The translations under genes and the position numbers were made by a program. From an uncultured Clostridia bacterium (GTDB lineage: Bacteria > Bacillota > Clostridia > Christensenellales > Borkfalkiaceae), in contig CAKQSI010000018.1 in the NCBI GenBank assembly GCA_934272745.1, forward strand, positions 1 through 43,755: a DNA stretch of 43,755 bases. The letters are read 5' to 3'. The notes beneath the pieces were generated by a model that saw only the letters and a list, made by a program, of their open reading frames with translations, did not search any database and was not told where the DNA came from. Shown here piece after piece: positions 33,782-43,755 of the stretch; positions within the stretch are counted from its first letter, which is position 1; every line of letters begins with the position of its first letter.

Positions 33782-33785
<4 letters not shown>
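33111..33785 (+). CDS. Hypothetical protein with a PD-(D/E)XK-like signature, coupled to hsdS
   Basis: 224 residues, family not firmly recognised. Near the start RYEECYAKAFLEFYY is followed by DKPDLYD and then VGIEVVEAED. The order Glu-bearing helix, PD, then a strand with E-x-V resembles PD-(D/E)XK nuclease folds in which the usual ExK is altered; this is inference. The remainder is charged and helical. The stop overlaps the hsdS start by four bases (ATGA), so its product is made together with HsdS. It is AT-rich like its neighbours and different from hsdM and hsdR. Confidence 0.65.
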
Positions 33786-35056
<1,271 letters not shown>

Positions 35057-35064
35057 TTAGGCTT

Positions 35065-35643
35065 TTGCAGTACGTTTACGGGTTTGCGTTTGTCCGTTTG
35101 GGCGATATAGGAAAAGTTTCAATGTGTAAACGCATTATGAAAGCCGATACAACAAACGAAGGCGATATACCGTTTTATAAAATAGGTACTTTTGGTAAAA
35201 AAGCGGATGCGTTTATAAAAAAAGATAAATACGAAGAGTATAAAGCAAAATATTCATATCCGAAGAAGGGGGATGTTTTGATTTCGGCTGCGGGAACTAT
35301 CGGAAGATCTGTTATTTATGACGGCAAGCCGGCGTATTATCAAGATTCTAACATTGTATGGCTGGAACATGACGAAACTATGGCGTTAAATAAGTATTTG
35401 TTTTATATATATCAAACGAACCCTTGGAGAATATCCGCAGGCGGAACTATATCAAGATTGTATAACGATAATATAACGAGTACGGTTATTCCTTTGCCCT
35501 CGCTTGAAAAACAAAAAGAAATTGAAAAAATTCTTGATAAATTCGATAGTATATGTAACGATTTAAGCGCAGGTTTGCCCGCTGAAATAGAACATCGGCA
35601 AAAACAATACGAATATTACAGGGATAAACTATTAACATTTTAA
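35065..35643 (+). CDS. HsdS half-subunit, out of frame with hsdS by one repeat unit
   Basis: 192 residues from a TTG. It holds one target-recognition domain (VRLGDIGKVS to VIPLPSLEKQ) and the conserved helix region ending LPAEIEHRQKQYEYYRDKLLTF, almost the same as the end of hsdS. No ribosome site precedes the TTG, and the frame is open back through the AGAC tract, so it is probably expressed mainly as a fusion. Adding one AGAC unit (or losing two) joins it to hsdS to give a 621-residue protein with one more unit. The third phase meets TAG at 35058. Whether the fused three-domain form or the 424-residue form is active cannot be told from sequence. Confidence 0.8.
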   Translation: MQYVYGFAFVRLGDIGKVSMCKRIMKADTTNEGDIPFYKIGTFGKKADAFIKKDKYEEYKAKYSYPKKGDVLISAAGTIGRSVIYDGKPAYYQDSNIVWLEHDETMALNKYLFYIYQTNPWRISAGGTISRLYNDNITSTVIPLPSLEKQKEIEKILDKFDSICNDLSAGLPAEIEHRQKQYEYYRDKLLTF

Positions 35644-35660
35644 GGGGTAAAAGCAGTAAT

Positions 35661-36488
35661 GTGGCATTGAAACGAGGTGAAATTTTGGAGACTTTTGACG
35701 AAGAAAAAGTAGTGTTTGAAAATTATAAAAACATACCATCAAGCAAAATAAAATATAATGGTAGATTTTTTCATTGCCTTCGTATAGAAAAATTAACCCG
35801 AAGTCTTTTCTTCAACAATTCTTGGATAAACTCATCCGGTAAAAATGATTTGCCTCCCGATTTTCATAATGACAAGCATCAAATTATGCTGGAAGTTATG
35901 CGAATTGATGATTGTGTTAATGAACTAAATGGTAAACATGTAAGCAATTCTTTTGAAAAAGCAAATGTTTTCATGAAAAATGTTGCAGGAAAGGATTATA
36001 AAAAAACGTTGAACGGAACTTTGGTTTTTATTCCGGATACTCGTAATTCAAATGATTTTAATTTTAGAGGATACCTTACTAATTTTGAAAAAGTGATACG
36101 CGGGCACTCTGAAAAAGTTGCAAAATATAGACTTAATTACCCGAAATGCAAAACGATCGTTTTTCTTGTCTGTGACGAATCGAATAATTATATACAAGTG
36201 TTAGATAAAAACGATTTAGAAAGAGAAGATGAAAAAGATGTTTTTATAAATAGGTTTTATCCTCATTATCAATTTGACGATGCAAGGTTTATTGATATAA
36301 TTAAAAAATGCTCGGCGGATTATTTAATATGGTTTGGCCGTTTTAAATCACTTTATATTAACAATAAAGAGATTAACTATCCAAGAGTATGTATTTACGA
36401 TATAAAACATATTAAAAGAAATGGATTAACTTATAATCATGATTTAATGTTTAAGGTTAAGGAGGAACAAGTAAATGAGTTTTTATAA
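35661..36488 (+). CDS. Hypothetical protein between hsdS' and hsdR
   Basis: 275 residues, family not recognised. The centre has LPPDFHNDKHQIMLEVMRIDD, a PD-x(n)-E-x-M arrangement that hints at a PD-(D/E)XK-like nuclease fold, followed by FRGYLTNFEKVIRGHSEKVAKYR and a strand-rich KTIVFLVCDE. The start is either GTG 35661 or TTG 35685; the TTG has the better ribosome site (GAGGTGA, 35674-35680). Its last 14 bases overlap the hsdR start, so it is coupled to hsdR. It is AT-rich. A role in or beside the restriction system is likely from position only. Confidence 0.65.
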   Translation: MALKRGEILETFDEEKVVFENYKNIPSSKIKYNGRFFHCLRIEKLTRSLFFNNSWINSSGKNDLPPDFHNDKHQIMLEVMRIDDCVNELNGKHVSNSFEKANVFMKNVAGKDYKKTLNGTLVFIPDTRNSNDFNFRGYLTNFEKVIRGHSEKVAKYRLNYPKCKTIVFLVCDESNNYIQVLDKNDLEREDEKDVFINRFYPHYQFDDARFIDIIKKCSADYLIWFGRFKSLYINNKEINYPRVCIYDIKHIKRNGLTYNHDLMFKVKEEQVNEFL

Positions 36489-39400
36489 CGTTGTTTCGGC
36501 AAGTGATGAAAGTACTGTTATAACCGAATATAAGCCTTCCGCCAAGCGTTCGGATTCGTACCAAAGCGAAGCGGATTTAGAGCGCGAATTTATTCGGCTA
36601 CTCGGCGAACAGAGTTACGAATATTTGAATATTAAAAGCGAAGAGGACTTAATAAAAAATCTCCGCAAAAAGCTCGAACAACTCAATAATTACGAGTTTA
36701 CGGACGGCGAATGGAAACGCTTTTTTAACGAGTGCATGGCAAACCCCAACGAGGGGATCGTTGAAAAAACGAGAAAAATTCAAGAGGACAACGTTCAAAA
36801 TTTAAAGACGGACGCAGGCTTTACGAAAAACATTACGCTGATAGACAAAAAGAATATACATAACAACAAGCTGCAAGTCATCAATCAATACGAGGCTACC
36901 GGCAATTACGATAATCGTTACGACGTTACTATTTTGGTGAACGGTTTGCCGCTTGTGCATATAGAATTAAAGCGGCGTGGTGTTGCCATTAAAGAGGCGT
37001 TCAATCAAATCGACCGCTATCAGCGCGACAGTTTTTGGGCTTCCTGCGGACTTTACGAATACGTGCAAATTTTCGTGATTTCCAACGGAACGAATACGAA
37101 ATATTACTCGAATACCACGAGATTTAACCACATTAAAGATAGCGCGAGCGGACAAGCCAAGAAAAAGGAAAAGACGAGCAATAGTTTTGAATTTACTTCT
37201 TTTTGGGCTGACGGGAACAATCGCACTATTCCCGATCTTGTGGATTTTACCAAAACGTTTTTTGCAAAACATACTCTGCTTGCGATTTTAACGAAGTATT
37301 GTGTTTTTACTTCCGAAAACATGTTGCTTGTAATGCGCCCGTATCAGATTGTGGCAACGGAGCGGATTTTAAACCGCATCGAAATCGCGAACAACTATAA
37401 AAAATACGGTAGCGTTGCGGGCGGCGGATATATTTGGCATACGACGGGTTCGGGCAAAACTTTGACCTCGTTTAAGACGGCGCAACTTGCGAGCGGACTT
37501 GGTTTTATCGATAAAGTTTTATTCGTCGTCGACAGAAAAGACCTCGACTATCAGACGATGAAAGAATACGATCGTTTTGAGAAGGGCGCGGCGAACAGCA
37601 ATACTTCGACGGCGATTTTAAAGAAACAACTTGAAAATTCAAATTGCAAAATCATCATTACCACCATTCAAAAACTTTCGGTATTTATCGCAAAAAACAA
37701 AGGGCATGAAGTTTTCGATAAAAAGGTAGTTATTATTTTCGATGAGTGCCACCGTTCACAATTCGGCGATATGCACCTCGATATAGTCAAAAACTTTAAG
37801 AAATATTTCTTATTCGGGTTTACGGGTACGCCTATTTTTGCCGTCAACGCAAATTCGGGCAAGCATGCTAATTTAAGAACGACCGAGCAAGCCTTCGGGG
37901 ATAAATTGCATACCTATACTATTGTGGACGCAATCAACGATAAAAACGTGTTGCCCTTCCGCGTTGATTACGTTAAAACGCTTGAAAAAGAGCCCGATAT
38001 CGACGATGCGAAGGTTTGGGATATCGACAGGGAAGCGGTTTGGAATTCGCCCGACAGGATAGAGAAAGTAGTTAAATACATACTCGATAATTTCAACCGC
38101 AAGACGTACAGAAACGAAAAAAGTTATTCGTTTAACAGCCTTTTGAATATTCAGGAAGTCGCTTCCGCTAAAAATGACGCTGAGGAAATTAAGCAGAAAT
38201 TGCGGCTTTCGGGATTTAACTCTATTATCTGCGTTTCTTCGGTAGAGGCTGCGAAACTGTATTATAACGAGTTCAAAAAGCAAATGGCTGAAAACCCGAA
38301 CAAGGCTTTGAAGATTGCTACGATTTTCAGTTACGGGGCGAACGAAGAAGAACAAGACGGCATTTTGGACGAGGAAGACCCGGAAGATACCACGCGGTTG
38401 GATTCTTCTTCGCGCGATTTTTTGGCGGGCGCGATTAAAGATTATAACGCTACGTTCGGAACGAGTTACGATACGTCGAGCGATAAATTCCAAAATTATT
38501 ATAAAGACGTTTCTTTGCGAATGAAGAACAGACAGATCGATTTGTTAATCGTCGTAAATATGTTTTTGACGGGCTTTGACGCGACTACGCTTAATACGCT
38601 TTGGGTGGATAAAAACCTGAAGGCGCACGGGCTCATTCAAGCCTATTCAAGAACGAACCGTATTTTGAATTCGATAAAAACTTACGGCAATATCGTATGT
38701 TTCAGGAATTTACAGAAACGCACGGACGATGCGATTTCGCTTTTCGGTGATAAGGAAGCCGGCGGAATCGTCTTGATGAAGGGCTATAAAGATTATTATT
38801 ACGGCTATACCGATAAAGACGGTAAGCTAAAACCGGGGTATATTTTGCTTGTGCAAGATTTACAGGACAAATTCCCTTTGGACGAGCAAATTTTGGGAGA
38901 AAAGGCTAAAAAAGAGTTTATTTCATTGTTCGGCGCAGTGCTCAGAATGAGAAATTTGTTGGCTTCGTTCGACGAATTTGCAGGCAATGAGTTTTTAACC
39001 GAGCGCGAAATGCAAGATTATACGGGCAAATATATCGATTTGCGCGACGAATTTGTGAAAGGCGGGAAGGATAAAGAAAATATTAACGATGATATCGTAT
39101 TCGAAGTGGAACTTATCAAACAAATCGAAATCAATATCGATTATATCTTAATGCTTGTTAAAAAATATCACGACAGCCATAAAAACGATAAAGAGGTGCT
39201 TATATCGATACAAAAAGCGATCGATTCGAGTTTTGAGCTGCGTAGTAAGAAAAAACTGATCGAAACGTTCGTGGACGGGATTAACGACGTTGACGACGTT
39301 ATAATCGAGTGGCGGAATTTTGTTACCGAAGAAAAGGAGAAAGAACTTGCTGAAATTATAAAAGAGGAAAATTTGAAGCCCGAGGAAACGCGGCAATTTA

Positions 39401-39558
39401 TCGAATATTCGCTTAGAGACGGAGCGCTTAAAACCACGGGGACGGACATCGATAAGATTTTACCGCCCGTTTCGCGCTTCGGCGGTGGCAGAGAAAAGAA
39501 AAAACGTAACGTTATCGCTAAACTATCAAGCTTTTTCGACCGTTTCTCGGGGCTGTAA
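36475..39558 (+). CDS. hsdR: Type I restriction endonuclease subunit HsdR
   Basis: 1027 residues. HsdR translocates DNA with ATP and cuts at a distance when HsdS-HsdM meets an unmethylated site. The nuclease motif is D150 (YDVTILVNG) with E164-L-K166 (HIELKRRG). Walker A TTGSGKT starts near 323 and the DECH box is 423-426; FGFTGTPIF and LLIVVNMFLTGFDA are helicase motifs. The C-terminal helical domain ends PPVSRFGGGREKKKR. The ATG overlaps the preceding gene. All catalytic residues are present, so it should be active. Confidence 0.95.
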   Translation: MSFYNVVSASDESTVITEYKPSAKRSDSYQSEADLEREFIRLLGEQSYEYLNIKSEEDLIKNLRKKLEQLNNYEFTDGEWKRFFNECMANPNEGIVEKTRKIQEDNVQNLKTDAGFTKNITLIDKKNIHNNKLQVINQYEATGNYDNRYDVTILVNGLPLVHIELKRRGVAIKEAFNQIDRYQRDSFWASCGLYEYVQIFVISNGTNTKYYSNTTRFNHIKDSASGQAKKKEKTSNSFEFTSFWADGNNRTIPDLVDFTKTFFAKHTLLAILTKYCVFTSENMLLVMRPYQIVATERILNRIEIANNYKKYGSVAGGGYIWHTTGSGKTLTSFKTAQLASGLGFIDKVLFVVDRKDLDYQTMKEYDRFEKGAANSNTSTAILKKQLENSNCKIIITTIQKLSVFIAKNKGHEVFDKKVVIIFDECHRSQFGDMHLDIVKNFKKYFLFGFTGTPIFAVNANSGKHANLRTTEQAFGDKLHTYTIVDAINDKNVLPFRVDYVKTLEKEPDIDDAKVWDIDREAVWNSPDRIEKVVKYILDNFNRKTYRNEKSYSFNSLLNIQEVASAKNDAEEIKQKLRLSGFNSIICVSSVEAAKLYYNEFKKQMAENPNKALKIATIFSYGANEEEQDGILDEEDPEDTTRLDSSSRDFLAGAIKDYNATFGTSYDTSSDKFQNYYKDVSLRMKNRQIDLLIVVNMFLTGFDATTLNTLWVDKNLKAHGLIQAYSRTNRILNSIKTYGNIVCFRNLQKRTDDAISLFGDKEAGGIVLMKGYKDYYYGYTDKDGKLKPGYILLVQDLQDKFPLDEQILGEKAKKEFISLFGAVLRMRNLLASFDEFAGNEFLTEREMQDYTGKYIDLRDEFVKGGKDKENINDDIVFEVELIKQIEINIDYILMLVKKYHDSHKNDKEVLISIQKAIDSSFELRSKKKLIETFVDGINDVDDVIIEWRNFVTEEKEKELAEIIKEENLKPEETRQFIEYSLRDGALKTTGTDIDKILPPVSRFGGGREKKKRNVIAKLSSFFDRFSGL

Positions 39559-39619
39559 AGAAGAGGGGAAAGTGGTTAACGATTTGAAAATATAAAATTA
39601 TGCGGGAAGGTGATGTATA

Positions 39620-41035
39620 ATGAAAGTAGGAATTAGTGAGGAGTCTTTTATAAAAGAATTTTCTGAAAGTCTAAAAAATGGGAATGCTTCATTTTTTATC
39701 GGCTCCGGAATATCGAGAAAGGCGCAATATGTTGGCTGGAAAGATGTTTTACGGGAGTGTGCTATCGATATAGGTTTAGATGTCGAGCAAGAAAACGATT
39801 TGATTACGTTAGCCGAATATTATGTTAGAGATAATCAACGGACTAAAATTACTGAAACAATTAAAAATTTTTTTGCTGACTCGAAAGGCGAAATACAGGA
39901 TATACATAAAATTATAGCGTCTTTACCTGTTAATAGTGTTTGGACGACAAACTATGATACTTTAATAGAAAGGGGTTTTGCTTCTGCAGGGATAACTACT
40001 ACTGTAATAACCGATGATTTATCTTATAGGAATATCGACAGAACTGCAGATGTGAAAATTTATAAAATTCATGGTTCGGTGAAAAACGCTGATAAATGCA
40101 TTATTGCAAGACGTGATTATGATGAATTTGCAAGGACTCATGATATAGTTTTGTCAGAACTAAAAGGCGAAATGTGTTCAAATTCCTTTTTATTTTTAGG
40201 CTATAGTTTTAGTGATACGGATATTCAACATATTTTAACAAGAATTCGGCTGACTTATGACAAAGAACATCCGCAAAGACATTTCAGTATTATTGAAGAA
40301 GTAAAAAGAAATCCAAAAGAAACGGACGCTGAATTTGAATACAGAAAAAATAAGCAATCACATTATGTTTCGGATATGCAATCGTATGGAATCAATGTTC
40401 TGCTTGTGGAATCTTATGATAGAATCGAGCAAATATTATCGACGATAAGAAATAAAGTCTTTGCGCGAAATGTTTTAATTTCAGGAGCATACGAGAGCAG
40501 TGATGCGATAGCAGAATCAAGAATTTCTCCGGTTGCTACAAAATTATCAACAGAATTAATTAAAAGTGGATATAAAATCTATACCGGATATGGAAAAAAT
40601 ATCGGAGCCGATATAGTGAATGGCGTTTATAACGCTTGCTCGGATTTGGGGGCTAAGTCAAAAAAATTCGATGATAATATCGTTATTTATCCTTTTCCCT
40701 ATAAAGGGACTAATAAAGAGTCAAAGAAAAAAATTTATTTTGAAATAAGAAGCCGAATGGCTTCATCGACAAAAATAATGATTGTGATAGCCGGAAAAAA
40801 TAAAAGTCGCAATTCGGCGGGAGTATATCAAGAGTATCAGTTGGCAAAAGAGCAGGGGAATTTAATTATTCCTATTGCCTCAACGGGTGGTTCGGCAAGA
40901 GAAATTTGGGATGAATTAAATAGGCAAAATTCTTACAATGACAACGAGTTGTTTCAAAAGTTGGGAACAGAAACGGCACCGGATGAAATTGTGAATGTTG
41001 TAATGAAATTAATAAATGATAATGGAGTAAAATAA
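39620..41035 (+). CDS. thsA: Thoeris-type SIR2-SLOG NADase (ThsA)
   Basis: 471 residues. ThsA of Thoeris degrades NAD when it senses a cyclic ADP-ribose signal made by ThsB, stopping phage replication by depleting the cell. An N-terminal SIR2 domain (about 1-280) has FFIGSGISRKA, TTNYDTLIERG with N111, and YKIHGSV with H151, matching the catalytic Asn and His of the family. A C-terminal SLOG-like domain (about 284-471) has VLISGAYESS, YTGYGKNIGADIVNG and GVYQEYQLAKEQGNLIIPIASTGG, the signal-binding part. GGAAGG precedes the ATG. It begins 61 bases after hsdR and is followed one base later by thsB. Length is close to that of characterised ThsA. Confidence 0.88.
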   Translation: MKVGISEESFIKEFSESLKNGNASFFIGSGISRKAQYVGWKDVLRECAIDIGLDVEQENDLITLAEYYVRDNQRTKITETIKNFFADSKGEIQDIHKIIASLPVNSVWTTNYDTLIERGFASAGITTTVITDDLSYRNIDRTADVKIYKIHGSVKNADKCIIARRDYDEFARTHDIVLSELKGEMCSNSFLFLGYSFSDTDIQHILTRIRLTYDKEHPQRHFSIIEEVKRNPKETDAEFEYRKNKQSHYVSDMQSYGINVLLVESYDRIEQILSTIRNKVFARNVLISGAYESSDAIAESRISPVATKLSTELIKSGYKIYTGYGKNIGADIVNGVYNACSDLGAKSKKFDDNIVIYPFPYKGTNKESKKKIYFEIRSRMASSTKIMIVIAGKNKSRNSAGVYQEYQLAKEQGNLIIPIASTGGSAREIWDELNRQNSYNDNELFQKLGTETAPDEIVNVVMKLINDNGVK

Positions 41036-41036
41036 A

Positions 41037-41723
41037 ATGGGACACAAAATATTTGTATCATATAAATATCGCGATTCAAATGTTAAAAAGATTACTAATA
41101 ATTATTGGGCTGACGACACAGTGCGAGACTATGTAGATCAATTACAACAATATTTTGATAATGGGGATGATATATATAAGGGAGAGGAAGACGGGGAAGA
41201 TTTATCAAACTTGCCAGATGAAACTATTTGGAAACAGTTAAAAGATAGAATATATGATAGTACACTGACGATTGTAATGATATCTCCAAATATGAAAACA
41301 CAGCAAAATGAAAGAGATCAATGGATTCCGTGGGAAATATCGTATTCACTAAAAGAAGTTTCCCGAAAAAATAAAGCGGGTAACGATGTAACAAGTAAGA
41401 GTAATGCGATTTTGGCTTTGATTATTCCGGATAGAGATGGATCTTATTCATATTACACCGAGGATCGCAGGTGTTGTTCTTCTGGGTGTAGAGTTCTTAA
41501 AACCGATAGATTGTTTACTATACTGAAAAAGAATATGTTTAATAAGAAAAAGCCAGAAAAAAGTCAATGTTATGCTAATGATATTATTTATCATGGTGAT
41601 TGCAGTTATATAATGTCAATAAAATGGGATGACTTTGTAGCAGATCCGCAAAAATACATAGAAAAAGCATATTTATTGCAAAATTCAATTGAACAATACG
41701 TAATAACCGAAGAAATAGGATAG
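41037..41723 (+). CDS. thsB: Thoeris-type TIR-like protein (ThsB; MTH538/DUF1863 family)
   Basis: 228 residues. ThsB proteins sense phage and use NAD to make the signal that activates ThsA. The TIR-like fold starts KIFVSYKYRDS; DSTLTIVMISPNMKT and DQWIPWEISYSLKEV with E100 follow, E100 being the likely catalytic Glu. NAILALIIPDRDGSYSYY closes the core. The C-terminal part has a CCSSGC cluster and further Cys residues that may bind metal, and is longer than in the short ThsB proteins I know. It starts one base after the thsA stop, with GGAG at 41024-41027. Confidence 0.85.
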   Translation: MGHKIFVSYKYRDSNVKKITNNYWADDTVRDYVDQLQQYFDNGDDIYKGEEDGEDLSNLPDETIWKQLKDRIYDSTLTIVMISPNMKTQQNERDQWIPWEISYSLKEVSRKNKAGNDVTSKSNAILALIIPDRDGSYSYYTEDRRCCSSGCRVLKTDRLFTILKKNMFNKKKPEKSQCYANDIIYHGDCSYIMSIKWDDFVADPQKYIEKAYLLQNSIEQYVITEEIG

Positions 41724-41726
41724 ACG

Positions 41727-42866
41727 ATGGCGGATATTCCGAGAGCATATAAACTGAATAAGGAGAAGTGGGCGGCGGAGGAAAACGGGAAGTTTCTGTA
41801 TTATTTTTACGACCGCAAAAAACTGACGTCGGTTGCGCTTCCCGAAGAGCAGTTCGATAAACTCGTGGAGATGGACAGGGAGTATTATAATCTCGAACGC
41901 CGTGAACACAATCATAAAACGACGTTCAAAAAGTCTGCAAATGCCAACGGCTATAAGAAAATCGATATAGAAAAGGACGATTTCGGACAAGCCTCGGATG
42001 AAGATCCGGATGACGACGATGTTTCCGGCGCGGACTTTACCTATAAAATTCACAAGCAGTGCGATATCGATAAAAAAGTTGCCGAGCTTTCGCCTGACGA
42101 CCGGACGATTTACAAAATGTATTATGTGGACGGTTTCAGACAGGTGGAAATTGCGGAAGAACTCGGAAAAACGCAAGGTTACGTCGCAAAACGGTTGATG
42201 AAAATCGGCGACGCATTGCAGGAAAACAAAACCGACGAGGAACGCGCGAACGCCCAGTGGGAGAAATTTTTGCATAAATTCCGCACGGATGACGACGAAG
42301 ATATTCTGTGGGATATGTTTTTATATCTGCTGCCCGTTGAGGAGCAGACGGATATTGCCAGTTGGTTTTACAGTTATCGCGAGTTTTATAAATTCGGGCT
42401 GTCGTATCTCATAATTCGCCCGTTCGATAAGGTAACCGACCAAACCGAATTCGGGAACAGAATGAACGAGTTGCCTTATCACAGCCGTTATATGTATTAC
42501 GAAATTTTCGACGGACAGGTAGAAGAACTGCAATGGCTGTATCTTGCGCTTTGCGAAGAGGTGGAAAGCCGTAAGAAAACTTTTCCGCAGAAGCCTGCGG
42601 GAACGAATTTCGAAAAGATTTTTCAGAAAGAGGAAGAAATCTGCAAGCGGCTCGATATGACGGCGGAAGAGTTTATAAACGAGCGATTTATACCGAAAGA
42701 AGCGGAAAAGCGCGGGAAACGTTACAAAGATTACAGACGAAAATATCAGAATATCGTTGTGGCGGACGAAACCGAAACGCGCCCGATAGAAGAACAACTT
42801 CGGGATATATTCGGAGACGGTCCGATACCGGAATTTTCCAACCCGGAATTCCGCAAGAAAAAATAA
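41727..42866 (+). CDS. Sigma-region-4-like HTH DNA-binding protein
   Basis: 379 residues, family not recognised as a whole. Residues about 121-165 (LSPDDRTIYKMYYVDGFRQVEIAEELGKTQGYVAKRLMKI) form a sigma-70 region-4-type helix-turn-helix. An acidic stretch lies at 81-100. The C-terminal half is helical, with many Tyr and Trp residues (FYSYREFYKFGLSYLIIRPF). No sigma region 2 is visible, so it is not a complete sigma factor. The gene starts three bases after thsB but is more GC-rich than thsA/thsB, so it may belong to an older part of the island. Such proteins are common on mobile elements; function is unknown. Confidence 0.7.
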   Translation: MADIPRAYKLNKEKWAAEENGKFLYYFYDRKKLTSVALPEEQFDKLVEMDREYYNLERREHNHKTTFKKSANANGYKKIDIEKDDFGQASDEDPDDDDVSGADFTYKIHKQCDIDKKVAELSPDDRTIYKMYYVDGFRQVEIAEELGKTQGYVAKRLMKIGDALQENKTDEERANAQWEKFLHKFRTDDDEDILWDMFLYLLPVEEQTDIASWFYSYREFYKFGLSYLIIRPFDKVTDQTEFGNRMNELPYHSRYMYYEIFDGQVEELQWLYLALCEEVESRKKTFPQKPAGTNFEKIFQKEEEICKRLDMTAEEFINERFIPKEAEKRGKRYKDYRRKYQNIVVADETETRPIEEQLRDIFGDGPIPEFSNPEFRKKK

Positions 42867-42956
42867 TTTAAAAAATTTTTTATATTCCGGAATATTTTCG
42901 GCGTTTTATTCGCTTGATAGGTGTAAAACTTTTTTGCAGTCAGGAGGAACATTAAA

Positions 42957-43755
42957 ATGCAAAACAAAATTAAAGTGTTTGAAAATAAGCAGGTGCGGAC
43001 GTTATGGAACGCCGACGAAGAAGAATGGTATTTTTCCGTCGTAGACGTATGCAACGTTCTGGCGGATTCGGCAAGTAAAGATCCGGGCGCATACTGGCGC
43101 AAACTGAAACAACGCTTAAAAAATGAAGGAAGCGAGGTCGTGACAAATTGTCACGGACTGAAAATGCAGGCAGCCGATGGGAAATATTACAAGACCGATT
43201 GTCTTGATACGAAAGGCGTTTTGCGGCTTGTGCAGTCGATTCCGTCGCCGAAAGCGGAGCCGTTCAAAATGTGGCTTGCGCAAGTGGGAAACGAACGGCT
43301 TGACGAAATAGCCGATCCCGAAAAGGCGATACTTCGCGGCGCGGATTTTTACCGTGCCAAAGGTTATACGGAGGGGTGGATCAATCAACGCTTGCAGACG
43401 ATAGAAATGCGTAAAGAACTGACCGACGAGTGGAAAGAACGCGGAATAGAGCAGGAAAAAGATTACGCGATTTTAACGAACGAAATGACAAAAGCGTGGA
43501 GCGGCTTATCCGTTAAAGAGTATAAAGAACTCAAAGGGCTGAAAAAAGAAAATCTGCGCGATAATATGACGAATATCGAACTCGTTCTGAATATGCTTGC
43601 GGAAGTTACGACGACGGCGATATCGAAACGGGAACAGCCCGATACGTTTGAAGAAAGCAAGACAATTGCCAAAAGAGGCGGAAAAGTAGCAAAAAATGCA
43701 AGAACGGACATCGAAAGTCAGTTGGGACAATCGGTAATTTCTCCGCTTAATGCAA
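42957..43755 (+). CDS. Bro-N domain protein, antirepressor-like (partial, 3' end outside window)
   Basis: 266 codons are visible with no stop. The N-terminal Bro-N domain (about 5-110) reads VRTLWNADEEEWYFSVVDVCNVL and KLKQRL, then KMQAADGKYYKTDCLDTKGVLRLVQSIPSPKAEPFKMWLAQVG. The C-terminal part resembles the family found in Bacteroidetes and Firmicutes islands (RAKGYTEGWINQRLQTIEMRKELTDEW). Bro-N proteins bind DNA and in phages act as antirepressors. AGGAGG at 42942-42947 supports ATG 42957. It suggests phage-derived material at this end of the island. Confidence 0.85.
   Translation, partial: MQNKIKVFENKQVRTLWNADEEEWYFSVVDVCNVLADSASKDPGAYWRKLKQRLKNEGSEVVTNCHGLKMQAADGKYYKTDCLDTKGVLRLVQSIPSPKAEPFKMWLAQVGNERLDEIADPEKAILRGADFYRAKGYTEGWINQRLQTIEMRKELTDEWKERGIEQEKDYAILTNEMTKAWSGLSVKEYKELKGLKKENLRDNMTNIELVLNMLAEVTTTAISKREQPDTFEESKTIAKRGGKVAKNARTDIESQLGQSVISPLNA

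Noticed and set aside
41727..42866. Full sigma factor
   Set aside because: Only a region-4-like HTH is visible; no region 2 is present.
42957..43755. DinD (DNA damage-inducible protein D)
   Set aside because: The start lacks the DinD pattern; the Bro-N domain and following region fit a Bro-N family protein better.

Overview
The window looks like chromosomal DNA of a spore-forming, low-GC-lineage Clostridia-type Bacillota, probably an uncultured gut relative. This is inferred from yqfC/yqfD sporulation genes in the order yqfC-yqfD-phoH-pgpH-ybeY-era-yqzL-recO known from Bacillus/Clostridia, a pyruvate phosphate dikinase, strong AGGAGG ribosome sites, and several surface proteins with Gram-positive-like architecture. 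The core is fairly GC-rich; the last third is mosaic and much AT-richer.

1-12.8 kb: a surface carbohydrate locus. The end of one surface protein is followed by a four-NPCBM, non-catalytic binding protein and two GH36 (alpha-galactosidase type) enzymes that each carry an NPCBM domain. All four end in a Pro-Ser-Glu/Thr/Ala stalk and the same Cys-containing tail (GS-S/P-CGNSCGT-V/I-AP, membrane helix, Arg/Lys end). This resembles an undescribed or little-described C-terminal sorting signal; no LPXTG is present. A LacI-family regulator ends the cluster, and a perfect 14-bp LacI-type palindrome lies just downstream of the promoter of the NPCBM protein. The genes would work together by binding galactosides at the cell surface and trimming them there.

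12.8-19.4 kb: a 243-bp structured repeat present twice without a visible difference, then central metabolism. It holds a DUF2238/YjdF-like membrane protein and class II fructose-bisphosphate aldolase (both minus strand), an M29 aminopeptidase and GAPDH.

19.4-29.7 kb: the conserved yqfC-yqfD-phoH-pgpH-ybeY-era-yqzL-recO block, then ppdK with its own promoter and terminator. Oddities are a Lys/Arg/Gln-rich extension on YqfD, low-complexity tails on PhoH and on the DUF2238 protein, and a PgpH-like c-di-AMP phosphodiesterase without the extracellular HDED domain.

29.8-43.8 kb: an accessory/defence island beginning right after the ppdK terminator. It has an IstA-N-terminal-like HTH protein, a small Cro/C1 regulator, and a type I restriction-modification operon (hsdM, hsdS, hsdS', hsdR) interrupted by three unknown genes. 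hsdS and hsdS' are joined by a (AGAC)13.5 tract that puts the second part out of frame by one unit, a classic phase-variation layout. Next is a Thoeris-type pair (SIR2-SLOG ThsA, TIR-like ThsB), then a sigma-region-4-like HTH protein and a Bro-N protein cut by the window edge. All island genes are on the plus strand.
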